From Cephalotus follicularis (Eukaryota; Streptophyta; Magnoliopsida; Oxalidales; Cephalotaceae), in NCBI GenBank assembly GCA_001972305.1, contig BDDD01001461.1, positions 186,001 through 250,000 of the forward strand: 64,000 nucleotides of DNA, read 5' to 3'. Below are positions 43,552 to 55,630 of this stretch, one piece after another. Position 1 is the stretch's first letter. Each line of letters begins with the position of its first letter. Under the pieces are notes generated by a model. It did no database searches and had not been told where the DNA came from. It saw nothing but the letters and a program-made list of their open reading frames with translations. The translations under genes and the position numbers were made by a program.

Positions 43552-46500
43552 TGTAACGCCCCAAACCCCAAGAGTCAACCCCCAAGGTCTGACGCGCTAC
43601 TAACAGTATCATTCATTATCCAATATTCAGCAAAGATTAAAAACATTTAAACAATATAATAATGCATGCGGATCATTCCAACAAAACATTTCTTACGTGG
43701 ATAAAACCCAATGTTATACAATACAGTCATAAATAAAGCTCTGCCACAAGCCGGTAGGTCATACAATAAGTCATCACTATACTTCGTGGGCTGTCGAACT
43801 GTAATAAGAGAGAGGAGGCTCACCTGGGGCTTCAAACCTTAGCTTGTTGCGAAGATCCACCTGTACCTGACTCATTACATTAAAATGCAATGGGTCAGTG
43901 ACCACTGGTCGTGGAGGAACTACCACCGTGCATTTATGAATGCAGATACAGCAAGCATATGCAATGCAAATGAGATGCAATACACCAGAATGATCCATTC
44001 AGTGCACAAAACGATTCATTCAGTTAGTAACAGTACGGTGCGATCAGTGTAACAGTCCATTCAGGCATTACGGTCACTAACAGTCATTCGCAATCATTAA
44101 CAATCACAATAAAACCTTCCACGGCATCCCCTACTAAAGGAGGAGTGATAACGCACTTCAGACGTTAAGGTAGAGGAGTCGGGACAGAAAGCAACATTAT
44201 ATTTTAGGCAGACCAGTTCCTCGGATTCCTCGGCTTTAGGAAGAGCAATATACGCGCTCTTGGCGTTAGGCAGAGGAGAGGCACATAAGCATTATACAGT
44301 GTCAGTAACAGTCATTCAATACACTATACAATAATAGTAACAATAACAGTAGCAGTTGGTGTGGCTCATCTCGGTCGGTGATCAGTCGGCTCATCTCAGT
44401 TGGTGATCCGACGGCTCACTCGGTCGGTGATCCATTGGGCTATCTCGGTGATCCCCTAGGCTCATCTCAAAAATAGCCTTGCCGGCTCATCTCAATCGGT
44501 GATTTGATGACTCATCTCAATCGGTGATCAGTCAGCTCATCTTAATTGGTGAGAATGCCAGTATCATACACCTCTGCGTCTGAGGACTCGCAGCCGAGGT
44601 GCTGTGTGCCCTAGCATGTCATGAAACGACATCGTGGCAATCTCTGCATGCTTCCCGAGTATGCCACAGTGCCGAAGCACTCTCCTCTGTCGTATGGCAC
44701 TGTCCTTGGACACTCACCTTCCTCTTCCATGAGCACTGTTTAGCATGCTTCCAGAGCATGCAACGGCATCGGACTCCTCACCGTATACCCCCTGCATGCG
44801 TCCTCTGCATGCTAAAGGGCCGAGATGGCTAGGCGCCCGAGGTGGCCATGTGCCAAGCACCTATGCGCCAAGGAAGCACCCTACCGTGCATGTGCCAGGG
44901 ATGACTGCGCCAAGGGTGCCTGTGCAGAGGAGCCACGCGACCGAGGATGACCACTACTCATGCATGACTGTGGCCGGGGATAGGCACCGGGGATGCACCA
45001 GTAATATTGTCCAAGGACACACATGCTGAGGACATCTCAAGTCACCATGCAATGCGTCCCGAGAATGGCATAGGTGTTGAGCTTCCAATGCCAGCCAATG
45101 GCCAAGTTCTCCTCTGCATGCTCTGAGTATGCCCAGTGACAGGACTGGGCTGCCTAATATATGCTCATAAGCCGAGCATGCATCCCCTGCATGCTTCGTC
45201 CCTCACAAATGCATCCCAGGCATGTAGTATTGTGTGCCATGCCATCCTGAGCATACATGGCGCCGATCTGACCTGCATGCATCTGAGCTCCACGTTGCAT
45301 GCGGTTTAAGCATGCCCAGGTGGCGAGAATGCTAGGTGATGTTCTCCACTACCCATACTAGACACTGAGGTCACCACTGTCTGCCGCTTGTGTCCGATAT
45401 GGCTACCGTGGCTTCCACTATTATTCCGTGGACGCCGTGGTGCCATCTCCATGAACTGAGGAGCCAGGCGTCCTGAGGAGCTATGTGCCGAGGAGCCTAA
45501 GCTTTCCATGTGCATGCATCCCGAGCATGCATCCTCACGCCTGAGCTCCCATGGTTAGTAGGCGTCGAGGAGTACAGGTGCTGAACTGCCATGCCTGGGC
45601 TGCCGAGATACCGAGCTCCACTGTTAATGGCCGCGCATGGCACATGCCGAACTCCACCGTCAATGGCTGAGGTGACAAAGCGTGGAGGTCTCCACTTCCA
45701 AAGTGCCAAGCTCTCCCTACAATGGCGCCGAAGGTTGCCATGCACACCATGCACTGTGGTAGTGCCGAGCTCTCTCTCTCTCCCTGCTAGCATGCGTTCA
45801 GACTTGTTATGTGGGGAGCTAAGCATGTTATTACGTGCCTGTGTGATAGGAAATGACTACCCAGAAGGTTGGCCATTGTGTATAGAAAATGATTATAAGA
45901 ATGAATTGACATTACAGTATTATAATAGTGATATATGTATACTGTTGTGTGCACTGTTATATGCCTACTGTTGTGTGCACTGTTATATGACTCCTCCGGT
46001 CTGCACGCTCAAAGCATGAAAGGAACGCCTAGTGCGCGACTCCCGCGCTGAGGACACTAATTTATATATATAATACTCATGACACAAGCTTGGCTCAACA
46101 CAAGATAAACGCCGAGCTTAAGAAAAGGGCCCACAATTTCACTCCACTTATCCTACCATTAATTATCTAATTCTAGCCAGAGGAGTCATATAACAGTGCA
46201 CACAACAGTAGGGAGGTACTGAGTAGGAAGTAGATCCTACTTGGAATCCAAGAGATTCCTCTCCTAGCCTTCAATCTGCATCCTTCTTTTGCTCATTCCT
46301 TGGTAGCTCTCCCATCTCTTTCTCCCAAATTTTTCAGCAGTCCCCACTCCACTCTCCACTTCTCTATTATAGCTACCAGTGGAATTCTCTAGAATTCCCT
46401 GCAGCATTCTCGCCATTCACATCACAGAATTGGGCTGAGGACTTGTGTGTTAGCCCAACACTCCCCTTTTTCCTCCTTTAATTTCTATTTAATCCAAGTC

Positions 46501-46705
46501 ATGCCTTCTTTATTTGGCCCAAAGCCATAGGGCCCAATTCTAAATTCAAATGCCATTTCTTCCTTAATTCAATTCCAACCCATCATATTTTAAGCCCAAT
46601 AGCAAATGAATATTTCAATCCCAATTCTCCTTTAAACAATTCGGCTCGACTTTCGGTCCAGTCCAATAGTCAGTCTTTTATATAATAAAAATTCCGGGTA
46701 TTACA
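43552..46705 (-). repeat. Element C 3' LTR (3.15 kb, with internal inversion)
   Basis: + strand TGTAACGCCCCAAACC to CCGGGTATTACA. Bases 43552 to about 44560 align directly with 50806-51815. Bases about 44668-45935 align only as the reverse complement of 51985-52945 plus 62952-63311. On - it shows a CTGACCCATT and GTCAGGTACAG acceptor-like block ending at 43861, as in B and D. Confidence 0.88.
44363..44556. repeat. 25-bp GGCTCATCTC repeats, C 3' LTR
   Basis: Units start at 44363, 44388, 44413, 44438, 44459, 44484, 44509 and 44534: seven steps, six of 25 bp and one of 21. Consensus GGCTCATCTCGGTCGGTGAT plus five bases. The same array is at about 51617-51810. Confidence 0.92.
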
Positions 46706-46742
46706 ATCCTCCCCCCTTAAAAGAATCTCGTCTCGAGATTCT
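46706..46742 (-). other. Element C polypurine tract and stem-loop
   Basis: - strand TTAAGGGGGGAGGAT (46706-46720). AGAATCTCG and CGAGATTCT (46742-46734 and 46730-46722) pair perfectly over 9 bp around AGA. D has GAAATCTCG and CGAGATTTC, so arm changes are matched on both sides. Confidence 0.88.
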
Positions 46743-47600
46743 AGACTCCGATCTGGCGAGGAAAGATACCTTTTCCATGTCATTGTCAACACACGGACAT
46801 TACCGTAACATTATCATTACACATTTGTCCTTCTAGAGGCTAACTAAATACATATACCGTCTCATACCTGCATATATAAATAGTTAATCATGCACACCAT
46901 TCAGACATAATATCAGTTCAATACAATTCAGTAACAGTACAATCCTTAGTCATATGCTCTATAACAGTACATTCTCCAATCATTCATCTCATATGCAGGG
47001 CCATTCGGCCCATAACCATACAATTCACAACAATTCTATCACTTTTCATTACCATTTCATCAATACAATACATTAAATCCATTTACTCATTCCAAAAGAT
47101 GTGGGTCCGTTACCGATTCATTCCCAAAAATTCCATCAATTTCGCCCACCGTTTCCATTATCACGCTTCCGTTTCACACCCCGATATCAAACTGGAGGCC
47201 AATAGGGAATTTCTCGGCCTTCCTGGTCTCCATTGTACTTTCCAGTTTCCTTATGCGTAATCCACATAACTCTTCTGCTCTGTTTCTCATTGGTAACAGC
47301 CTTTCTCCTAATTATTTAGCCTCTTTTTTTTTAGTTTTCAGCACCAACTTTGGTCCCAAAAGACTCCGTTCACCCACTTGAACTAACAAAATGGGGTTCT
47401 TTCATACTGATTATCAGTCTGGGGATGGAAAACAGTATTGGAACACTGTCGAGTACCAACAGTTGCTATTAATTTTTCTCAGAATCGGAACACAATAACG
47501 AGGGTCCATGTCAGACACCACGTGGATCGGCACTCTGTGAAGCCTTACATTCTCTGCAATGTACAAGGTTGTTATCCGTTCAAGAGAGTAGAGGGTTTTG
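46743..47600 (-). pseudogene. pol: Element C integrase remnants
   Basis: Only short blocks remain. About 47395-47530 reads VSDMDPRY then STVFQYCFPSPD, corresponding to the SDRDPRFTS and [10 protein letters not shown] blocks of integrase. About 47180-47290 shows EQKSYVDYA, the start of the integrase C-terminal module. Frames are broken throughout, and a chromodomain is not recognisable. Confidence 0.6.
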
Positions 47601-48440
47601 ACCGCAAGGAGAAGAGCACTTTTAGAGAGGCGGTAAGCAATTATTCATGTGACATTCAGGTTAGTCGTTGTTCTTGGTAAACAAAGACGCTTCTCATTGT
47701 ACTACTCTGATTTCACGGTATATACTTTTCCTTCCCGGGTAGGCATCGATCCCGTAAGTTGAGGGAAAGGCAAGCCCGTGGAAACGGTGCCTGCTCTTTC
47801 TTCGTATCATTCAACTAAATAAGCTTCAGGTCCAGTACATCTCGCTAAATGTCAGATGCACCGAAAATCTGGAGCGGTGAGCGCATGACAACAACTCGTC
47901 CTTTAATTCTATAAAGGGTACAAACTCTATCTCAGGATTCTATTAATTCGTCACCAGGAATCTAGAATCACATTTCCATTCACCTTGATCATTCATCGTA
48001 GTCTTAAGCAGCATTCCATTCGTACATTGAGTTTTCCAATAACATTGGCATAACTGTGTACGAGAAATCATTAAGCAGGCTAATTGGCGACTTAGTACGT
48101 CTGCCACAACATTACCTTTGCCTGGATGGTACTAGGTTTATAATTATAGTCATTGGGTAACTCCGTGAGGCGTATATGGTCACCTCTCCGTTTTTGCATC
48201 AAGACACAACTCAAGCCACTGCCTGATGCATCACTGTACACCACCAACCTTCACTGCCTTCTGGCAAAGCCAAGATAGGCGCAGAATTCAAATGATGTTT
48301 GAGCTCCATGAAGCTCCATTCATATTATCCATTCCATTCAAAAGATACATTCTTCTGCGTCAATCGAGTCAGAGGAGTAGCTATGCGCGAGCACCCTCCA
48401 ACAAAACGATAATAGCATCCTGCCACGCCAAGGAAGCTTA
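47601..48440 (-). pseudogene. pol: Element C RNase H remnants
   Basis: About 48187-48285 translates as [12 protein letters not shown] with ASGSGLSCVL in a neighbouring frame, as in the other elements. About 48340-48438 shows the RT-RNase H linker region. The segment 47601-48180 is poorly resolved. Confidence 0.6.
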
Positions 48441-48444
48441 TTCA

Positions 48445-49030
48445 CTTTATTGGGCATGCATGCAAGGCAATATTCAGGATTATAGCATGCTCAGTAGAGG
48501 GAATTCGTAGTTGCCAGAGGAGATCTCGGTGCTGCACGCTCACAATGTGAAGCACTCAGCATGCCTAGCAAAGCTCCGAACAGTGATCGGTACTATGCTT
48601 AGGGCACTAGATGTTCATCCTTGGCGCTAAACACCATTCGTAGTAGACGAGAGTTCTTATGCAAGGGAGCTACGGTGCACTTCACTGTTGTGTCCTCGGA
48701 TGCCTGGGTTGGAAGCTCAGGACACAGGCTCTGCATGCAAGGCAGAGAAACGCTTGGTGCATACTGGCACGTAGTTGCCACGTTTATCGTTGCCAGTGGA
48801 GAGCTTGGCATGGCATAACATGCTCGAGCGTTGCCAGAGGAGAGCCATACATGACACATCGACGCATGCCAGTGGGCAGTTATGCGAGGCACCTCGGTTG
48901 CAGGGCAGTGGTGCCTTGGGTGTATGACGATGGCTCCTCGGTGTTGTTAGTGGAGCTCAGAATAGAGAGCTCGATACTGTCACATGTAGAGGAGAGCCAC
49001 GCGCGGTACCATAGACGCATCGGCCCTCAG
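48445..49030. repeat. LTR-like insert within element C pol
   Basis: Pol similarity stops at about 49030 (VDSSKIEAGKIW, then MNVEEV) and resumes at about 48440 (SFLG-like). The intervening roughly 590 bp is GC-richer and uses the GAGCTC/GCATGC/GCCAGAGGAGA vocabulary of the B, C and D LTRs. No terminal duplication was found. Confidence 0.5.
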
Positions 49031-49079
49031 ACCTCCTCCACATTCATTGATCATTTCCAAATTTTACCAGCTTCAATCT

Positions 49080-49760
49080 TTGAAGAATCCACTTAACAAT
49101 CCGAGACTGAATATGATATATCCCAGAAAGGCTACCTTTGACAATCAGAATTTTCTTTCGCAGACTCTAGCATATGGCCGACACATCTCTGAGAATTTGC
49201 GATGCCAAATATAGATGTTCTCCATGCTCTTTCATTATCTTTAAGTACACTAGGATATCATTAATGAGGATTACAATAAATCAATCAAGATATGGATTGC
49301 ACACTTGATTCATCAAACTCATGAATATAGTAGGGCATCGGTCACCCCGGGCGGCATTACTACAATTTTCATAATGTCCATATTGTGACCTAAAAATTGT
49401 CTTAAGAATATCTTCCTTTCAGACTCTGAGCTAATGATATCCGGCTCTCAGATCCATCTTAGAGAACACCGTTGATTCCCCCCGTTGATCAAATAACTCA
49501 TCAATATGCGGCAACGAATATTTATTCTTAACAATAACTTTATCGCACTGCCGATAATTGATGCCCATTTGCAACAATCCGTCCCTCTTCTTTAACAAAC
49601 AAGACCGGTGCTTCACATGGAGAAGCACTCGGTCAGAGGAAATCTTTATCGAGTAACTCCAGCAATTTCACATTCAATTCCTTCAATTTAGGGGGAGCCA
49701 TTGGATAGGGAGCTCTCTATATAGGTGCTATTCCGTTATCAAGTCTGTAGAAAACTCTAC
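49080..49760 (-). pseudogene. pol: Element C reverse transcriptase remnants
   Basis: 49431-49628 contains KVIVKNKYSLPHIDELFD and STVFSKMDLRAGYH. About 49254-49400 gives YGHYEN, FMSLMNQVCNPYLD and VILINDILVY, where the first catalytic aspartate of FIDD reads N. Multiple indels and stops are present. Confidence 0.8.
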
Positions 49761-50789
49761 ATCTCTATCATGAGGTAGAAACGTTAGTTTCCTGGAACAC
49801 GTCCGAGTATTCACTAATTACCGGGTCAGCCTCTAATTTCGATACTCATCTGCTACTGTCCACAACATGTGCCAGGAAAGTATTACAACTTTGCCTTAAG
49901 AGCCTATGAGTCTTCATAGTGGACATTATTTGGTTCGGTTAGCATTCCAAGACTGGAAAGGAGACTGCTCTGGCACATTGAAGGTCACACCTTCCTGTCT
50001 CAATCCACGTACGCCTTACGTGCAAATAGCCCATCATTCCATAATCATTCCATGAGCGTACAATCCGTAATCATTTAATTCGTTCACTCACATACCATTC
50101 AATAACAGTCTATTCAATCGCGATTCATTCGTTCTAAGTCTATACAGTCTCATTCCAATATCTTAACATTCTATTGGGAATCTAAAAGCTGACTAGGTAT
50201 ATATATGTTGTCCCATACCAACATATATATGTAATCAACCCCTTCCCTCCTTTCCGGTCATTCTTTCGCTTAATTGTCCAATCAGTCAACCATCATTCAA
50301 TCATTCACTCAATCCATCACGCAAACAATCATTTACTAATTACTCATTAGCTAGTTTTCCGAGGGTTCTAGCTTAGAGTCCCTTAAACCATTCAGCTTAT
50401 CAATCAGTCAATCAGTCATTTATCATTTATTCAGCTAAACATTTACGCCTTTAGATCCATACAATCAATCATTCGTTCATTCCAGTCTGTACAGTTTGTC
50501 ACTTATCCATTCCTGTTCTTTCAATCAGTCACTTGTCCATTTCACACGTCATGGACCTCGATACCGTTTTATCCCCTTGGGTAACATTCGCTTCTTCTAC
50601 ATCTCTCAGAGTTCGAGTACGTCCATTCGATGTCTCGGTTCTTGCTCCTCGTGCAGTTATACCTCGATGACCGTCCATTTTCACCTTCTGTATAGCTTTA
50701 AGGGATTAATATCCACTTATGATTCTGCATGCATTTAACTTTATAAGCCAAGGACTCCTTACTGGGGTATCCAGAATAGGAGAATCGCG
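49761..50789 (-). pseudogene. Element C gag-protease region, almost unrecognisable
   Basis: Position between the primer-binding site and RT implies gag and protease. No knuckle or DTG-type motif is confidently readable. Much of 50010-50520 is low-complexity CATTCAATC-like sequence. Confidence 0.4.
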
Positions 50790-50801
50790 GCTCTGATACC
50801 A
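50790..50801 (-). other. Element C primer-binding site (tRNA-iMet)
   Basis: - strand TGGTATCAGAGC, four bases from the 5' LTR end. Confidence 0.94.
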
Positions 50802-51616
50802 AGTCTGTAACGCCGCAAACCCCAAGCGTCAACCCCCAAGGTTTGACGCGCTACTAACAGTATCATTCATTATCCAATATTTAGCGAAGATTAAAAACAT
50901 TTAAACAATATAATAATGCATGCGGATCATTCCAATAAAACATTTCTTACGTGGATAAAACCCAATGTTATACAATACAGTCATAAATAAAGCTCTGCCA
51001 CAAGCCGGCAGGTCATACAATAAGTCATCATTATACTTCGTGGGCTGTCGAACTACAATAAGAGAGAGGAGTCTCACCCGGGGCTTCAAACCTCAGCTTG
51101 CTGCGAAGCTCCACCTGTACCTGACTCATTACATTAAAATACAATGGGTCAACGACCACTGGTCGTGTAGGAACTACCACCGTGCATTTATGAATGCAGA
51201 TAAAGCAAGCATATGCAATGCAAATGAGATGCAATACACCAGAATGATCCATTCAGTGCACAAAATGATTCATTCAGTTAGCAACAGTGCGGTGCAATCA
51301 GTGTAACAATCCATTCAGGCATTGCGGTCACTAACAGTCATTGGCAATCATTAACAGTCACAATAAATCCTTCCCCGGCATCCCCTACTAAAGGAGGAGC
51401 GATAACGCACTCCAGACGTTAAGGCAGAGGAGTCGGGATGAAAAGCAATATTATATTTTAGGCAGACCAGTTCCTCGGGTTCCTCGGCTTTAGGAAGAGT
51501 AGTATACGCGCTCTAGTCGTTAGGCAGAGGAGAGGAACATAAGCATTATACAGTGTCTGTAACATTCATTTAGTACACTGTACAATAATAGTAACAATAA
51601 CAGTAGCAGTCGGTGT

Positions 51617-51812
51617 GGCTCATCTCGGTGGGTGATTAGTCGGCTCATCTCAGTTGGTGATCCGATGGCTCATCTCGGTCGATGATCCATTGGGCTATCT
51701 CGGTGATCCCGTAGGCTCATCTCAAAAATAGCCTTGCCGGCTCATCTCAATCGGTGATTTGACGGCTCATCTCAATCGGTGATCAGTCAGCTCATCTCAA
51801 TTGGTGATCAGG
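51617..51812. repeat. 25-bp GGCTCATCTC repeats, C 5' LTR
   Basis: Same organisation as 44363-44556, including the short unit. Confidence 0.9.
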
Positions 51813-51948
51813 CACAGTACAGTACATTGACACTACATTAACAGTACACTAACAATACATTTCCAGTCACTGTAGTGTCTGCCTTCCTTAATTTACACTA
51901 TGCTTTTTCATTCATTAATATATATTACACTTCCTTACTGCACTTGTC

Positions 51949-51974
51949 ATATATATATATATATATATATATAT
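51949..51974. repeat. (AT)13 microsatellite
   Basis: Uninterrupted AT units in the C 5' LTR. Confidence 0.97.
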
Positions 51975-54059
51975 CCCTGCACTTATCATACATATATCAC
52001 TATTATAATACTGTAACGTCAATTCATTCTTACAATCATTTTCTATACACAATGGCCAACCTTCTGGGTAGTCATTTCCTATCACACAGGCATGTAATAA
52101 CATGCTTAGCTCCCCACATAACAAGTCTGAACGCATGCTAGCTGGGAGAGAGAGAGAGAGCTCGGCACTACCACAGTGCATGGTGTCCATGGCAACCTTT
52201 GGCGCCATTGTAGGGAGAGCTTGGCACTTTGGCAGTGGAGACCTCCACACTGTGTCACCTCAGCCGTTGATGGTGGAGTTCGGCATGTACCATGTGCGGC
52301 CGTTAAAAGTGGAGCTCGGTATCTCGGCAGCCCAGGCATGGCAGTTCAGCACCTCTACTCCTCAGCGCCTACCAACCATGGGAGCTCAGGCGTGAGGATG
52401 CATTCTCAAGATGCATGCACATGGAAAGCTTAGGCTCCTTGGCACATAGCTCCTCGGGACGCCTGGCTCCGCAGTTCATGGAGATGGCACCATGGCGTCC
52501 ATGGCATAATAGTGGAAGCCACGGTAGTCATCTCGGACGCAAGCGGTGGACAGTGGTGACCTCAATGTCTAGTATGGGTAGTGGAGAACAACACCTAGCA
52601 TTCTCGCCACCTGGGCATGCTTAAACCGTATGCAACGTGGAGCTCAGACGCATGCAGGTCAGCTCGGCGCCACGTATGCTCAGGATGGCATGGCACACAA
52701 TGCTACACGTCTGGGATGCATTTGTGAGGGATGAAGCATGCAGGGGATGCATGCTCAGCTTATGAGCATATATTAGGCAACCCAGTCCTGTCACTGGGCA
52801 TACTCAGAGCATGCAGAGGAGAACTTGGCCATTGGCTGGCGTTGGAAGCTCAACATCTATGCCATGCTCGGGACGCATGGCATGGTGACTTGAGATGTCC
52901 TCAACATGAGTGTCATTGGACAATATTACTGGTGCATCCCCGGTGTATATTTTAAGAGCCCTAAATATTATAGAATATTATTAATGGGCTTTGTAATTAT
53001 TTTCTCACCTTTTGGGTTGGACCAAAATTTATGATGTATTTAATTGGGCCTTAATGAAAAATAAATTACGATTTTGGGCTTCGGAAACTGTTTTACTCTC
53101 TTTGGACCGAATTAAATAGGGCATATAACAACTGGGCTTAAAAATGTCAAGAAGAGAAGACCCATTTGTGGAAGTCGGCCCAAACCCAGCAGAACAGCCT
53201 GCATCCGTTGATATCTCTTAAAAATTCTGGAGGCTTCTTTTTGTGGGTATATATGGTGGAAAGTGGTCATGAGATATGCTTTTGGCATTTCTCACATACG
53301 CTGGTTCCAGAGAAATCGGGAGAAGAGAGAGTGGGAGAAGGAGACAAAGTGGGTGTTGTTCATAGAGCCCCCTTGTCCCCTGCACTCCAATAGTATAAAT
53401 ACCATTCCCTGGAGCAAGGCTTAGTGCAAGGAAGAATAATTGACAAGGTTAAAATTGTGTGGCAGACCTCAGCCGGGAAAGAGATCCAGAAATTAAAAGG
53501 AAGGAAGCTAATCTCCATTGTCAACCTTACCCCGGGTAGGTTGCTCCATGTCCGAGTGCCTACTAGATTATGTATGATTGTTGTGTGTTATTTTATTGCT
53601 TGCCTATTTGTGTGTTATGGTTTATTGTGTGAATTACTGTGTACAACTGCTAGCATAGAGAGTATACAGAAAGGAGAAATATAAGAGATGGCCCCTAATA
53701 TAATACACTATACGTCCATATACGTAGCAGTGGTGCGTCTTGCATGTGCGCCTCTTATGCCGAGTGTAGTAACATGCACCAGAGCCTGTTATATAATGCA
53801 CCTCATCATAAGTCTTGAAGCGCTCCCTTATGCGTGCATCTTGCGCGTATTGCCAAGCACGCAAGGACACACACCTGAGCTCTCCAACATGCTTCCCGAG
53901 CATGTATGGTGCCGACCCCTGCCTCACACGTACACCGAGCTCCTCAACGTGGTGCATGTCGAGCTCTCCATAGTAGGAGCAGGTCATGCCAAGCTCGCCA
54001 ATTACTGTATCATGCACTCGATTGTCATACGCGCGAGCTCCACGCCCGAGCTCCATAAT

Positions 54060-54205
54060 CATGCTGAGGTGCCAGGTTGAGCTGCCATGCTGAGGTGCCG
54101 AGCTGCCATGCTGAGGTGCCCAACTTTCCTGCCATGCCCGAGCTGCCACCATGCCCAAGCTGCCATGGTGCCGACCTCCCATGCCCGAGCTTCCATGGTG
54201 CCAGG
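54060..54205 (+). repeat. About 21-bp GAGCTGCCATG tandem repeats, D 5' LTR
   Basis: GAGCTGCCATG starts at 54079 and 54100 (21 bp apart), with further degenerate units to about 54200. The D 3' LTR has a shorter version at about 61550-61640, so copy number differs between the two LTRs. Confidence 0.75.
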
Positions 54206-54740
54206 TACCAAGGTGCCTTTGTTAAACGCCAGGGAGTCACATGCTGGAGCGCCAAGGCCAGAGGATATACGAGCTGAGAACCCATGCTTCCTGAGCATGC
54301 CATACGACATCGCCGAGCCCTCCTCTGCCTTCACCTTAGCATGTGGCAACAATGAGATCTTACCCTACCAGGCAGTCCTTGTGTGCGCCATGGTTGAGCG
54401 TGCATCCATAGCGCACGTTGTCCCCTGCCATACACTCCCAGCATGCGCCATGAGGAGTGGACAACCGATTGTGAGCATGCACACGTCCCCTGCATGGTGA
54501 ATGTCCCAACTGTACTTGTAAGTGTCCTCTGGCAAGAGTTATAAATGTCTATCTGCATGCGCCATGCATGCTTTGACGTGAACCTTGTGCACGGGAAGTG
54601 CCATGCACAATGGTGAGCCCAGGTCTGGCTTAAGAAATCGCTTAAGGAAGCCAAAAGAAAGAAAAAGGGAATAATTAAGGGAAGGAAATATAATTAGAAA
54701 ATTTAATGAAAAAGGAAAAGAATTAGATAGATGGTCCCAA

Positions 54741-54962
54741 GCAGGTGAGCCCAACAAGAGAGAATTCCGCCGAGCAGGTGAACCCAAGGGTGAACTCCGT
54801 GAGGCAGGTGATCTCGAGCGAATCCGCTAATGGTGAACCTAAAGGTGAATTGTGCCAAAGCTGATGATCCAAATTTGCAGAGCAGGTGAGCAAAGGGCGA
54901 ATTCCGCTCAGCAGGTGAACCTGGAGGAGAATTCCGCGGGCTGGTGAGCCTAAAGGTGAACC
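54741..54962 (+). repeat. About 29-bp GGTGAACC-type minisatellite, D 5' LTR
   Basis: Same array as in B (16769-16998), about eight diverged units. The matching D 3' LTR array is at 62175-62396. Confidence 0.85.
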
Positions 54963-55525
54963 ATGTACGTTGACCAGACCATAGGATGACTGGACTAGAC
55001 TCCTCTGTATGTAATAGTTTGAGTAGGGCAGTCCGAAGACAAAGAATGATGATGATTATGCTATGGATTGTGGTCTGTTTATATGGTATTTATGATTATC
55101 ATATTTATTTCTCCTCTGCTTATATTGTTTGTTCCTCTGGTATGTCCCCGTATATGTGGTGACCTACACAACCCTCAGGGTTGCTGACCCATTCCTTTGA
55201 ATGGGCCAGGTACAGGAAAAGGTACTGGAGGCACATCGCAGCAGCGGCAAGGATAAAGAGTACAGTAAGTTTCTCCTCCTCGCTAGTACGCTTTCATGGA
55301 CAAAGTTGCAGGAAATAAATTATGTATTTATTTTATTCTGGTTTAGAGCAGTTTAAATTATATGATTTGAACTGGGTCTGTATATCCACACATTAAATAA
55401 AGAATTATGGTTATGATTTATTTTAAGTCTTAAAAATTTTTATTCTTAATTATGATGATGATTGTACGGATTGCCACGTGTCGAGTCGTAGGGCCCATCT
55501 CACGGTTCGGGGCGTGACAGGTTTT

Positions 55526-55537
55526 TTGTATCAGAGT
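55526..55537 (+). other. Element D primer-binding site (mutated)
   Basis: TTGTATCAGAGT differs from TGGTATCAGAGC at two positions, so priming would now be weakened. Confidence 0.88.
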
Positions 55538-55630
55538 CGTACTATTCTGGATATGCCGGGATAGGATCCTTGGCAAAGTGGAATTAAGATGCATGTGTTG
55601 ATATTGACCCATTCTTTTATGTGAACCAGA

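Larger units (their letters stand above)
50806..52950 (-). repeat. Element C 5' LTR, portion before element D
   Basis: Begins TGTAACGCCGCAAACCCC, aligning with 43552. It includes the 25-bp array (51617-51810), an (AT)13 tract (51949-51974) absent from the other LTR, and GAGCTCGG-rich sequence that is the reverse complement of the 3' LTR interior. Confidence 0.88.
53536..55215 (+). other. Candidate leader intron inside D 5' LTR
   Basis: Donor CGG|GTAGGT here (CAG|GTAGGT at 61018/61019 in the 3' LTR). Branch-point-like CTGAC at about 55184 and acceptor GGTACAG|G near 55215. The layout is as in B. Confidence 0.42.
52951..55519 (+). repeat. Element D 5' LTR (2.57 kb)
   Basis: Starts TTTAAGAGCCC where the 3' LTR has TGTAAGAGCCC, so the terminal TG is mutated. 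It contains the TATA inverted repeat (53389-53406, one arm mismatch), donor-like CGG|GTAGGT (53535/53536), GAGCTGCCATG repeats (about 54060-54200), the 29-bp-type array (54741-54962), and the CTGAC/stem-loop/GGTACAG block (55184-55215). Confidence 0.94.

Noticed and set aside
53634-54182. A 182-residue open frame on - in the D 5' LTR, with a similar one at 61117-61614
   Set aside because: It is lengthened by GAGCTGCCATG repeats. Copy-number changes between the LTRs alter the protein freely, which argues against coding.
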